Assembly: GCA_003245835.1 (NCBI GenBank)
Contig: QKCC01000016.1
Location: 1 to 60,810, forward strand
Length of the DNA stretch: 60,810 bases
Direction of reading: 5' to 3'
From: Spirochaetales bacterium
GTDB taxonomy: Bacteria; Spirochaetota; Spirochaetia; UBA9216
The translations under genes and the position numbers were made by a program. Numbering within the stretch: the stretch's first letter is position 1; each line of letters starts with the position of its first letter. The notes beneath the pieces were generated by a model. That model made no database searches and had not been told where the DNA came from. It worked only from the letters and a program-made list of their open reading frames with translations. Shown piece by piece: positions 43,263 to 51,571 of the stretch.

Positions 43263-44078
43263 GTGAAATTTAAGATAATTTTTTTATTATTCAATGTTCT
43301 TATCGTTTTTTCATTCCTGATGATCTTCCTGATGCCGGTTTTCATGCTTGGAGGGGACTATGCCCGGGAATTTCTGCTCGGCAGCTGGTATATCGCGCTT
43401 ATTTTCGCAGTAATACTCGCGTTCATCAATATTATTTATTTTACGAATAAAAAGGTACTCGACTGTCTCGAAACCGAAAACTGGCCGGAACTCAAGCTTC
43501 TGCTTTCCAAAAGAATCTTCGAAAACAATAGAACGGGCAGGGTTAACATCAGAATGTACATCAGTACATGTATTGCAACCTCCTCTGTAGAAGACATCAC
43601 CCTGCTTGAAGATAAATTCAGAAAAGAGAATCCTGCCGCTCTGAAAACCTGGGCGCTGCAGATCGGTCTTCCCCATCTTTTGAGCAACAATGCGGGCAGG
43701 ATGAAAGGGTATTTCGGACAGTTCCTCGATGCCGGTACGAAAGATACCGGATGGATCAAATGGAACTACTGTTTTGCCCTGCTGCTGCTTCGGGAAACAG
43801 AAGAAGCGGTCGGCATTCTTAAAACGCTGGCTGATGAGAACAAAGACCCGCTGCTTCGGATGTCGGTACTGTATATGCTTTCCCCGTTCGGCAGCGATGA
43901 AGCTGTCGGTACCGTTCTGTCAAAGGGACGTACCGAACTGCGTTCGACAATGACGAGAGACAGTTTTTCGAAAGAACTTGAAAAGCGCAAAGATAACGTC
44001 CAGATGCTCTTTCTGTCAAAGATTTTCAACGAAGCCCTTGAGTGGCTTTTCAGCGATGAGGCTCCGCAGAGTAAGTGA
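43263..44078 (+). CDS. Two-segment membrane protein with helical repeat domain, unknown function
   Basis: This 271-aa protein starts with two membrane segments (IIFLLFNVLIVFSFLMIFLM and WYIALIFAVILAFINIIYF). The remaining about 200 residues are helical and TPR-like (WALQIGLPHLLSNNAGRMKGYFGQFL, CFALLLLRETEEAVGILKTLAD), likely cytoplasmic. Start is a GTG with GGAG upstream. Its stop overlaps the aminotransferase start (GTGA). No function is assigned. Confidence 0.75.
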   Translation: MKFKIIFLLFNVLIVFSFLMIFLMPVFMLGGDYAREFLLGSWYIALIFAVILAFINIIYFTNKKVLDCLETENWPELKLLLSKRIFENNRTGRVNIRMYISTCIATSSVEDITLLEDKFRKENPAALKTWALQIGLPHLLSNNAGRMKGYFGQFLDAGTKDTGWIKWNYCFALLLLRETEEAVGILKTLADENKDPLLRMSVLYMLSPFGSDEAVGTVLSKGRTELRSTMTRDSFSKELEKRKDNVQMLFLSKIFNEALEWLFSDEAPQSK

Positions 44079-45292
44079 AAGAATTCAGAAAATCAAAAAA
44101 ACTCGATAATGTATGCTACGATATCCGCGGCCCCGTTATGGCCGAAGCGGAACGTCTTCAGGCTGAGGGCGCCAATATCCTGAAACTCAATATCGGAAAC
44201 ACAGCGCCCTTCGGTTTCTTTACCCCCGATGAGGTTGTGCGCGACATGATAATGAACCTGCGGGACGCCGAGGGATACTGCGATTCGAAGGGAATATTCG
44301 CTGCCCGCAAGGCCGTAATGCACAACTGCCAGCAGAAGAACATCCGCGGCGTCGATGTTGACGACATCTACCTCGGCAACGGCGTGTCGGAGCTGATTCA
44401 GATGTCGATGAACGGTCTGCTTGACAGCGGCGACGAGGTTCTGATACCGGCCCCTGATTACCCTTTGTGGACAGCCTCCGTTACCCTTTCAGGAGGGACT
44501 CCGGTACACTATATATGCGACGAGGCTTCAGGATGGATGCCGGACATTGCCGACATGGAATCCAAAATCAGCGACAGGACGAAGGCTGTTGTTATAATAA
44601 GCCCGAATAACCCGACCGGAGCGGTATACCCGCCTGAGGTTCTTCAGCAGATTATCGGACTCGCAGCGAAGCATGAACTGATCGTGTTTTCGGATGAAAT
44701 CTACGACAAGATCATATATGACCAGGATGTTTATATCTCGCCGGCCTCGCTGAGCGACGAGGTAATGTTTATAACCTTCGGCGGACTTTCGAAGGTCTAC
44801 CGGGCCCCGGGGTTCAGGGCCGGGTGGATGATCCTGAGCGGAAAAAAGAAGGCCGCGGCGGATTACATCGAAGGGCTGAATATTCTTTCGAATATGCGGC
44901 TCTGCAGCAATGTTCCAGCCCAGTTCGCGATTCAGACAAGCCTCGGCGGTTACCAGAGTATAGGCGAATTGATCCGTCCCGGAGGAAGGCTTTACGAACA
45001 GCGGGAGCTTGCATGGAAGCTGATGAATGATATACCCGGTATAAGCTGTGTGAAACCGGAAGGTGCACTCTACTGCTTTCCGAAAATAGACGCGAAGCGG
45101 TTCGGAATCAGGGACGATATGCAGTTTGTCCTCGATTTTCTGCGGGAAAAGCACATTCTTCTTGTGCAGGGAACCGGCTTCAACTGGAAGGCGCCTGATC
45201 ACTTCAGGCTTGTTTTTCTGCCTGCGGTTGAGGACCTTGAAAGGGCTGCCGCCGGGCTGAAGGATTTTCTCAGGACCTACAGGCAGGTATAA
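44075..45292 (+). CDS. Class I aminotransferase (AlaA-like)
   Basis: This 405-aa PLP enzyme is fold-type I. IGNTAPFGFFTPDEV, GNGVSELIQMSMNGLLDSGDEVLIPAPDYPLW, SPNNPTGAVY and the Schiff-base region TFGGLSKVYRAPGFRAGW are conserved. The pattern fits the AlaA/AlaC glutamate-pyruvate transaminase group, so alanine synthesis is the likely role. Substrate cannot be proven from sequence. The start is a GTG overlapping the previous stop. Confidence 0.88.
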   Translation: MKEFRKSKKLDNVCYDIRGPVMAEAERLQAEGANILKLNIGNTAPFGFFTPDEVVRDMIMNLRDAEGYCDSKGIFAARKAVMHNCQQKNIRGVDVDDIYLGNGVSELIQMSMNGLLDSGDEVLIPAPDYPLWTASVTLSGGTPVHYICDEASGWMPDIADMESKISDRTKAVVIISPNNPTGAVYPPEVLQQIIGLAAKHELIVFSDEIYDKIIYDQDVYISPASLSDEVMFITFGGLSKVYRAPGFRAGWMILSGKKKAAADYIEGLNILSNMRLCSNVPAQFAIQTSLGGYQSIGELIRPGGRLYEQRELAWKLMNDIPGISCVKPEGALYCFPKIDAKRFGIRDDMQFVLDFLREKHILLVQGTGFNWKAPDHFRLVFLPAVEDLERAAAGLKDFLRTYRQV

Positions 45293-45311
45293 CCTCTGCA
45301 GCGGCTGCTGC

Positions 45312-45341
45312 TTGACTGCGGCCGCACGCATAACTGATAAT
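45312..45341 (+). promoter_or_regulatory. Promoter for gltX
   Basis: TTGACT followed after 18 bp by GATAAT, 21 bp before the gltX ATG. Confidence 0.5.
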
Positions 45342-45361
45342 ATTGATTAAAGGATGAGACA

Positions 45362-46837
45362 ATGAGCGTAAGAGTAAGATACGCCCCTTCACCTACGGGG
45401 CTGCAGCATATCGGAGGCGTCAGAACGGCGCTTTTCAACTATTTTTTTGCCAGAAGCCAGGGCGGAAAATTCATTCTGCGGATTGAAGATACCGACCGCG
45501 AGCGGTACAGTGATGAATCGCTGCAGGACCTGTATGACACCTTCAGCTGGCTGGGCATCGAATGGGACGAAGGCCCGGACAAGGGCGGTGATTTCGGCCC
45601 CTATATCCAGTCCGAGCGCTTTGATCTGTACCGCAGGTATGCTGATCAGCTGATAGAAGAGGGCAAAGCCTACAAATGCTACTGTACCCCTGAGCGCCTC
45701 GAGTCACTCCGCCAGGAGCAGCAGAAGGACAAAAATGCCCACCAGGGCTACGACCGGCACTGCCGCGACCTGACCCAGGCTCAGCGTGATGAATACGAGG
45801 CACAGGGAATCAAGCCTGTTGTACGCTTCAAGATTCCGCTTGAGGGTAAGACCATCTTTCATGACGTTCTTTTAGGTGATGTAAAACGCAAAAACAGCGA
45901 CATAAGTCCGGACCCGGTCCTGCTGAAGTCAGACGGTTTCCCGACTTATCATCTTGCCAATATAATAGACGATCACCATATGGAGATTACCCACATAATG
46001 CGCGCGCAGGAATGGCTGCCCTCGGGGCCGCTGCATATCCTGCTGTACCAGGCATTCGAATGGGAACCGCCGACGTACTGCCACCTTCCGATGGTAATGG
46101 GCAAGGACGGCCAGAAGCTGTCGAAACGGCACGGCTCCACGAGCCTGCGCGACTTCATTGCCGCCGGCTATCTTCCCGAAGCGATAATTAATTACATTTC
46201 GCTGATCGGCTGGTCGTATGACGATTCACGTGAGTTCTTTGAAAAGGAAGACCTCGAGAAGCTGTTTGTGCTTGAGAAACTCAACAAGGCGCCGGGCGTC
46301 TTCGATTACAAAAAACTCGAATGGTTTAACGGTCAATACATAAGGAAGCTTTCAGACGATGATCTGAAAGCCAGGATTATTCCGTATCTCAGGGATTCCG
46401 GAAATATCGCCGACCCGCCGACCGCCGAACAGGACAGGATGCTTAACGACCTGATTCCTATTGTGAAGGAACGGCTGAAGCTGCTGTCCGACATTGTCCC
46501 GATGACTGCCTTTCTGTTTTCGGACATAAAAGGCTATCCGGCTGAAGAGCTGATTCCGAAAAAGCTGGATGCCGCAGGCACTGCCGCAATTCTGCAGCTT
46601 GGAAAGCCATTGATTGCCGGGATGGAAGGCAAGGACGACGAAGTTCTGGAAGAGGAGTTTAAACAACTTTCCGAAGAAAGCGGTTACAAGCTCGGCGATC
46701 TGCTTGCCCCTCTAAGGGTTGCAGTAACCGGCAGCAGGGTGTCTCCGCCGCTTTTTGCATCGATCAGGCTGCTCGGAACGGAAACTGCGCTCCTGCGTAT
46801 TGATGATGCAGCGGCTATGCTTGAGCAGAATCAGTAG
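45362..46837 (+). CDS. gltX: Glutamyl-tRNA synthetase
   Basis: This 491-aa class I synthetase charges tRNA-Glu. The HIGH motif is SPTGLQHIGGVRTALF and the KMSKS motif is KLSKRHGSTSL. VRFKIPLEG and DGFPTYHLANIIDDHHMEITHIMR are family blocks. A CYCTPERL segment sits in the zinc-region position. Length is normal. Its end overlaps the converging RCC1 gene by 7 bp. Confidence 0.96.
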   Translation: MSVRVRYAPSPTGLQHIGGVRTALFNYFFARSQGGKFILRIEDTDRERYSDESLQDLYDTFSWLGIEWDEGPDKGGDFGPYIQSERFDLYRRYADQLIEEGKAYKCYCTPERLESLRQEQQKDKNAHQGYDRHCRDLTQAQRDEYEAQGIKPVVRFKIPLEGKTIFHDVLLGDVKRKNSDISPDPVLLKSDGFPTYHLANIIDDHHMEITHIMRAQEWLPSGPLHILLYQAFEWEPPTYCHLPMVMGKDGQKLSKRHGSTSLRDFIAAGYLPEAIINYISLIGWSYDDSREFFEKEDLEKLFVLEKLNKAPGVFDYKKLEWFNGQYIRKLSDDDLKARIIPYLRDSGNIADPPTAEQDRMLNDLIPIVKERLKLLSDIVPMTAFLFSDIKGYPAEELIPKKLDAAGTAAILQLGKPLIAGMEGKDDEVLEEEFKQLSEESGYKLGDLLAPLRVAVTGSRVSPPLFASIRLLGTETALLRIDDAAAMLEQNQ

Positions 46838-48051
46838 ATCCTGACAGGGTGGTAGGCATCGGTCCTGGTCCCTATTCCAAACTGACCGTAGTCGTTGTTT
46901 CCCGCAGCCCATAAAGATCCGTCTTTTTTCAGGATTAAGCTGTATACGCTGTTGTAACTATACGAGGAATACTGCATGGATACAGATACCGATTCGACGC
47001 CGGTCATTACCTCCGTATACACGGTGATGACCTCATCATCTCGGTACTGCGCCAGGGGGTCGACGTCCGTTGCAAGCTGTCCATAATGGTTCGCTCCGAT
47101 TACCCGGAGTGAATCATCGGACATGATGATCATACTGCAGAAAGTTCCGGCATAAGCGGCTTTTACATTGCTCATCAGCTGAACAGGGGCTTCATACCGG
47201 TAGGCAGATGACTCAGAAAAAGCATTGTCACCATTTGAGCCGCAGCCCCATAGCGTATTATCTGTTTTTATAATAAGGCTGTGAAATGAACCGGCGGATA
47301 CGGATGCCACTTCCGGCATAATCTGGACGGGGGTTGACTGGTCGTAGCTCATACCGATGCCCATGCCCAACTGCCCGGAGCTGTTTCGTCCTGTCGCCCA
47401 CAGCGTACCGTCTGTTTTCAGAATCATACTGTGATCTGATCCGGCATCCATGGAGCTCACGTCTTCCATCACCAGGACCGGTGTGTATCTGGCGTCGTTG
47501 TCTCCTGTACCGAGCTGTCCGTATTCATTATCTCCGAACGCCCACAGGCTTCCGTCTGTTTTCAGTACAAGGGTATGAGATGTTCCGCATGAAACCGCTT
47601 CAACTTCCGTCATAAGCTGTACGGGCGGTGCAATATTTTCCACATCGCCAGTACCGAGCTTACCGGATGAACCGCTTCCGGTAACCCAGAGGGAATTATC
47701 TGATTTAATGATGTAACTGGAATAGGCGCCGGCGGTTACTGATTTTACACCTGACATGACATACTGAGGATACTTGCATATATTCCAGTCTTCATAATCA
47801 TCAGTATCTTCAGTAGAAACAAACTGCGGTTCAATTATTCCCAGCTCTCCGTTACAGTTGTAACCTGCGGCTATCAGGTCACTGTTGATTATGTATAATG
47901 AATGAACTTCGCCGGCGCTGAATCCGGTTACGGCAGCATTCCCGGATGTATTGTAATATTCAAAAATGTTTAGATACGAACCGGAAAAACAGGAAATTAA
48001 AATAATCACGGCAGGAATAATAATAATTTGAAATACAGTCTTTTTTTTCAT
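46831..48051 (-). CDS. RCC1-repeat propeller lipoprotein
   Basis: This 406-aa protein has a lipoprotein signal with lipobox LISC and then seven RCC1-type repeats (for example HTLVLKTDGSLWAFGDNEYGQLGTGD), enough for a complete seven-bladed propeller. Repeats 5 and 6 are less regular. It is likely attached to the membrane facing the periplasm or outside. RCC1 repeats are best known from eukaryotes but occur in exported bacterial proteins; partner unknown. Divergent from the PEGA protease gene. Confidence 0.88.
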   Translation of the reverse strand: MKKKTVFQIIIIPAVIILISCFSGSYLNIFEYYNTSGNAAVTGFSAGEVHSLYIINSDLIAAGYNCNGELGIIEPQFVSTEDTDDYEDWNICKYPQYVMSGVKSVTAGAYSSYIIKSDNSLWVTGSGSSGKLGTGDVENIAPPVQLMTEVEAVSCGTSHTLVLKTDGSLWAFGDNEYGQLGTGDNDARYTPVLVMEDVSSMDAGSDHSMILKTDGTLWATGRNSSGQLGMGIGMSYDQSTPVQIMPEVASVSAGSFHSLIIKTDNTLWGCGSNGDNAFSESSAYRYEAPVQLMSNVKAAYAGTFCSMIIMSDDSLRVIGANHYGQLATDVDPLAQYRDDEVITVYTEVMTGVESVSVSMQYSSYSYNSVYSLILKKDGSLWAAGNNDYGQFGIGTRTDAYHPVRIY

Positions 48052-48117
48052 TTTATTACCCTCGAATAATCTGAATTATTAACATACGGGTAAAAACTAT
48101 ACTGTAATCCTATTATA

Positions 48118-48126
48118 TGCTATAAT
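48118..48126 (+). promoter_or_regulatory. Possible extended -10 promoter upstream of the PEGA protease
   Basis: TGCTATAAT is a perfect extended -10 element about 100 bp before the start codon. No matching -35 is seen. Confidence 0.35.
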
Positions 48127-48227
48127 GAGAAGATACACAATGTTCAGTTGATACAATACATATTAACTGAGCTGTTTACTGATCATGTTAGAGAACGGTT
48201 TATTCCTGATTTCCATTGGAGGTCAAT

Positions 48228-50369
48228 ATGAAGAAAATAACGGTTGCTCTGCTGATCCTCATAGTACCAACCTTTTTTCTCTATTCACAAAACAGCACGC
48301 TATATATGAACACCTCGTCAGCGGTTCTTTACATTCAGCACGAGATTCGTCTTAATGCGGAGCTGTGCAGGAATCCTGATACAGTCCGGAAGCTGGAAAA
48401 GATTATAGGAAAAAATATTCTGGATGAGTATGTTCCGCTGCTTACAGGATCAGGATTTTTTATTGATGATGACGGCACATTCCTGACGAACAGGCATGTT
48501 ATTCAGGTCCCTTTCATTAACAGTATGCGAAGCATGATCGCTGTTGAGTTTACAAACGAAATATCTGAAAGGTATGGTGGTAAATTCAGCATTGATGAAC
48601 TGAATACACTGCTTGATGATCTGTCTGAAATGGTAAAGAAAGGGGAGTACAGGCTGAGTGCCGCGATAGGGGATGAGGTTTTTAATGACATAACCATATT
48701 GCGCATCGCGAAAGACTCACTGCCCGATCTTGCTGTTGCCAGAATAAACGACGAACAAAAATTCGCTGTCTTAAAATTGTCGGACCTTCAAACATCACAG
48801 AATCTTGTCGGGACGGATGTCTACAGCTTCGGCTTTCCTCTTGGTCCGGTTTTCGACAGGATTTTTAATGAGCGTGTAGTTACGATGAATAAGGGCGCGG
48901 TCTCCGCTGTCAGAAAGGCCGAACTCAGTATACAGCATACAGCCGCCATAAGCCCCGGTAATTCCGGAGGTCCGCTGACTGATCAGGCAGGCACCGTCGT
49001 CGGAATAAATACCGCACTGTTCTCCGAAGGGGACAGCAGCAGCCTTTTTTATGCGATCAGTGCCGAACAGATAACAGGCTTTTTAGAAAATGAGGGCTAT
49101 GAAAACCTGCTGAAATGGAACCGCCGGGTCGCAGACAAAGCTGCTGGGGACGATGTACTGAAACTGAATGTGCTCGGGGAATTTGAAACATCCGCAGATC
49201 TGATTATTGACGCTGAAAAAGGCCTTGAGATTTATATCGACGGCGAACTGAAGGGGACATCACCTCTCTACCTGCAGCTTGATAAGCCTCTGAGTGAATT
49301 AATGGTGACCGGAATGCCGGGTGAGTTCAGTGTAAATTTGAGAGTTCTCTCCACGCTTTCCGGCACAACAACTATGCGTCCTTCCCTGCGGACAAAAAGC
49401 TCACTCGTGAAATTTGCAGGAGATCCCGGAGTTGAAATCTTTGCCGACGGAAAATTGATCGGTAAAACCCCGGCGGAGCTTGAACTGCCCGCGGATGAAT
49501 ATTTATTCAGCTTCAGTAAACCCGGTTATTATTATGAACCTGTTGCCTTTGCAGCAGATTCCGCAGCAGATAATGAAGTATTAATAAAATCCCGGCCTGC
49601 ATACAGGATTAACATTGAAGGTATCCCTGCCCAGAAAGAAGTCGCTCTTTCAGATTATGTATTCGGTAAATCGCTTTCGATAGATGAAAAGCTCGTTCGA
49701 ATAATTTTTAACAGTAATGAAAAAAAACTTGTATATGCACCGGGTGACTCGATTTTTCTCCCTGAAGGTTTATGGTTCCTATCTGTAGATGGTGTTTTTG
49801 AATATACCGGCATGAAGATACCAATTACTGTTTCCGGCAGAGATTTGAACATTGATGTTACGCAGTACCTTCCCCATTCGGCTTTGTCTTTCCGGGACTT
49901 GCCGGAGGGTGCCAGAATATGGATTGACGGCCAGGAAACCGAAGTTTCTCCCGATGCCCGGATGAACCTTCCGCTTGGTAAAAGGGAGGTTTTTATCTGG
50001 AAAGACGGGTATCAGCCGATGAGCACGGATGTTACTGTCCGGCCTGACGGCAGAGCGTTTATTAACTGGCAGGAATATACGGGGCACCAGGCCGGGGCCT
50101 GGGTATATACATCTATCGGAGTTCTATCGGCCGGTACAGGTACAGCATTTATGCTGGTCGGCAGCCTTTTTCTTGATAATGATTACGCTCTTCAGCATTC
50201 ACAGAATTATCAGGAATATCTGGATATAAAAAATCTTGGTTTTGCGGGTTTTGTCGCAGGAAGTATACTTTCGGCAGGGGGTGTTCTGCTGATCCCGGCA
50301 ATCATTGAATGGATTGAGTATGCAGATGATTTGAAATCATTAAAACTGATGGAGAACGGAAAACAATGA
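48228..50369 (+). CDS. Trypsin-like serine protease with PEGA domains
   Basis: This 713-aa protein has a signal peptide (KITVALLILIVPTFFLYSQ) and an S1/DegP-like protease domain. The His is in FLTNRHVIQ and the Ser in ISPGNSGGPLTDQAG; the Asp is likely in NDITILRI. Three PEGA-type repeats follow (LEIYIDGELKGTSPL, VEIFADGKLIGKTPAEL, ARIWIDGQETEVSP). Two hydrophobic segments near the C-terminus anchor it. The start at 48228 is chosen over the track TTG because GGAGG lies correctly before the ATG. Confidence 0.88.
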   Translation: MKKITVALLILIVPTFFLYSQNSTLYMNTSSAVLYIQHEIRLNAELCRNPDTVRKLEKIIGKNILDEYVPLLTGSGFFIDDDGTFLTNRHVIQVPFINSMRSMIAVEFTNEISERYGGKFSIDELNTLLDDLSEMVKKGEYRLSAAIGDEVFNDITILRIAKDSLPDLAVARINDEQKFAVLKLSDLQTSQNLVGTDVYSFGFPLGPVFDRIFNERVVTMNKGAVSAVRKAELSIQHTAAISPGNSGGPLTDQAGTVVGINTALFSEGDSSSLFYAISAEQITGFLENEGYENLLKWNRRVADKAAGDDVLKLNVLGEFETSADLIIDAEKGLEIYIDGELKGTSPLYLQLDKPLSELMVTGMPGEFSVNLRVLSTLSGTTTMRPSLRTKSSLVKFAGDPGVEIFADGKLIGKTPAELELPADEYLFSFSKPGYYYEPVAFAADSAADNEVLIKSRPAYRINIEGIPAQKEVALSDYVFGKSLSIDEKLVRIIFNSNEKKLVYAPGDSIFLPEGLWFLSVDGVFEYTGMKIPITVSGRDLNIDVTQYLPHSALSFRDLPEGARIWIDGQETEVSPDARMNLPLGKREVFIWKDGYQPMSTDVTVRPDGRAFINWQEYTGHQAGAWVYTSIGVLSAGTGTAFMLVGSLFLDNDYALQHSQNYQEYLDIKNLGFAGFVAGSILSAGGVLLIPAIIEWIEYADDLKSLKLMENGKQ

Positions 50370-50887
50370 AAATTATACGATTGATTATTATTGTTTTAAT
50401 ATCGTTTGCAGCAGCGTCATGCATCACGTCATCGGTCCCGGTAAGAATAACATCGGATGATTGTCTTGTACTGATTAAAACCGAAATCGAAAACCCTGAA
50501 AATCTGACTTTGGCAAGAACATTTAAACTGTCGGTTTCAGGTTTTGATGCACCGTTTAAAGTCCGGAATACAGCGGACGCATTTATTGCCGTGAAAATAA
50601 GGACTGATGATGTGAAGATTATCTCGGTTTCAAGTGACGTAACAAGCGAAGGCTTCCGCGGAGACTCGACGGATGTCGAACTGAACATTCCCCTTCCTTA
50701 TGAGCCTGGAGAAGTGGTAGCCGCTGATTTTAAGTTTGTCCAATTCTACTTCACTTCATCCGGGCGTCAGTCTTCGGAAAAATCAATCACTGTGTCAACT
50801 GATTTTAAAATTCCCTCGGCTGAAGAGAAAGCGGAACTCGTTAAAGACGTGAAAAGCATGGAGGAATATATAAGCTGGATTGACTGA
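50366..50887 (+). CDS. Hypothetical lipoprotein
   Basis: This 173-aa protein has a lipoprotein signal (IVLISFAAASCITS, lipobox AASC) and a beta-rich mature part ending in an acidic helix. No known domain is recognised. It overlaps the protease stop codon (ATGA), so the two are made together and may interact at the envelope. Confidence 0.75.
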   Translation: MKIIRLIIIVLISFAAASCITSSVPVRITSDDCLVLIKTEIENPENLTLARTFKLSVSGFDAPFKVRNTADAFIAVKIRTDDVKIISVSSDVTSEGFRGDSTDVELNIPLPYEPGEVVAADFKFVQFYFTSSGRQSSEKSITVSTDFKIPSAEEKAELVKDVKSMEEYISWID

Positions 50888-50894
50888 ACCGGCT

Positions 50895-50968
50895 TCCGAT
50901 AATAACCGGGCAGATGCCCCGGCATAATCGGAGAGTTCCCTGCAGATCAGGGAAAGCCTGCTAACTCT
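50895..50968. repeat. Cluster of nested inverted repeats after the lipoprotein gene
   Basis: tccgat (50895)/atcgga (50927) encloses ccgggc/gcccCgg. agagtt (50932)/aactct (50963) encloses the perfect ttccctg/cagggaa hairpin. There is no T run directly after, so it is not a standard terminator. The rest of the 198-bp gap holds the marR promoter and operator. Confidence 0.6.
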
Positions 50969-51014
50969 TATGATTTTTGCGGAAAATTCTTCATATATTT
51001 ACATTTCTTTTTTC

Positions 51015-51043
51015 TTGACTCTGTTTAATCCTTTTAATATATT
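51015..51043 (+). promoter_or_regulatory. Promoter of the marR-ABC exporter operon
   Basis: TTGACT followed after 17 bp by TATATT, 43 bp before the marR ATG. Confidence 0.75.
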
Positions 51044-51054
51044 AAGCATTATTA

Positions 51055-51076
51055 TTATTTAAGCTAACTTAAATAA
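51055..51076 (+). promoter_or_regulatory. Probable MarR operator palindrome
   Basis: TTATTTAAG-ctaa-CTTAAATAA is a perfect inverted repeat with 9-bp arms, lying just downstream of the -10. It is the size and place expected for MarR autorepression. Confidence 0.7.
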
Positions 51077-51085
51077 AAGGGTCTT

Positions 51086-51571
51086 ATGGAAAACAACACA
51101 GAGATTGAAAGAAGCAGAAAAGCGATGGCTGATTGGCTGGATCTGTCCATGCATATCTCGATGCGAAGCCACTTTCAGTATTTTCGGAAAATGGGACTGT
51201 CGCATTCGCAGGTATCAACTCTTCATATGCTTTTTCACAAAAAGGAATGCACGGTGGGTGACGTCAGCCGAATGCTGTCAATCAGCAGCCCTGCCGCAAG
51301 TCAGCTGCTTGACCACCTGGTTTCGATGGAGATGATCGAGCGCTACGAAAGCAGCCTGGACAGAAGGGTCCGGCTGCACAGGCTTACACCCAAGGGTGTA
51401 AAGATAATGAAAAACAGTCACTCGGTAAAACGGGACTGGTATCAGCCCCTGTTTGAGGGAATGTCGACCGATGAGCTGAATAATACAGCCGCGGTGCTTG
51501 AACTTCTGAACAGCAGAATGAAGCAGCTTGGATACTATAGTAAAGAACACGAACATGGAGATTGTGAATGA
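51086..51571 (+). CDS. MarR-family transcriptional regulator
   Basis: This 161-aa winged-helix regulator has LSHSQVSTLHMLFHKKECTVGDVSRMLSISSPAASQLLDHLV (helix-turn-helix) and ERYESSLDRRVRLHRLTPKG (the wing with DxRxxxxxLTxxG). It overlaps the ABC exporter start (ATGA) and likely represses the operon until an exported compound binds. No redox Cys typical of OhrR is seen. Confidence 0.93.
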   Translation: MENNTEIERSRKAMADWLDLSMHISMRSHFQYFRKMGLSHSQVSTLHMLFHKKECTVGDVSRMLSISSPAASQLLDHLVSMEMIERYESSLDRRVRLHRLTPKGVKIMKNSHSVKRDWYQPLFEGMSTDELNNTAAVLELLNSRMKQLGYYSKEHEHGDCE

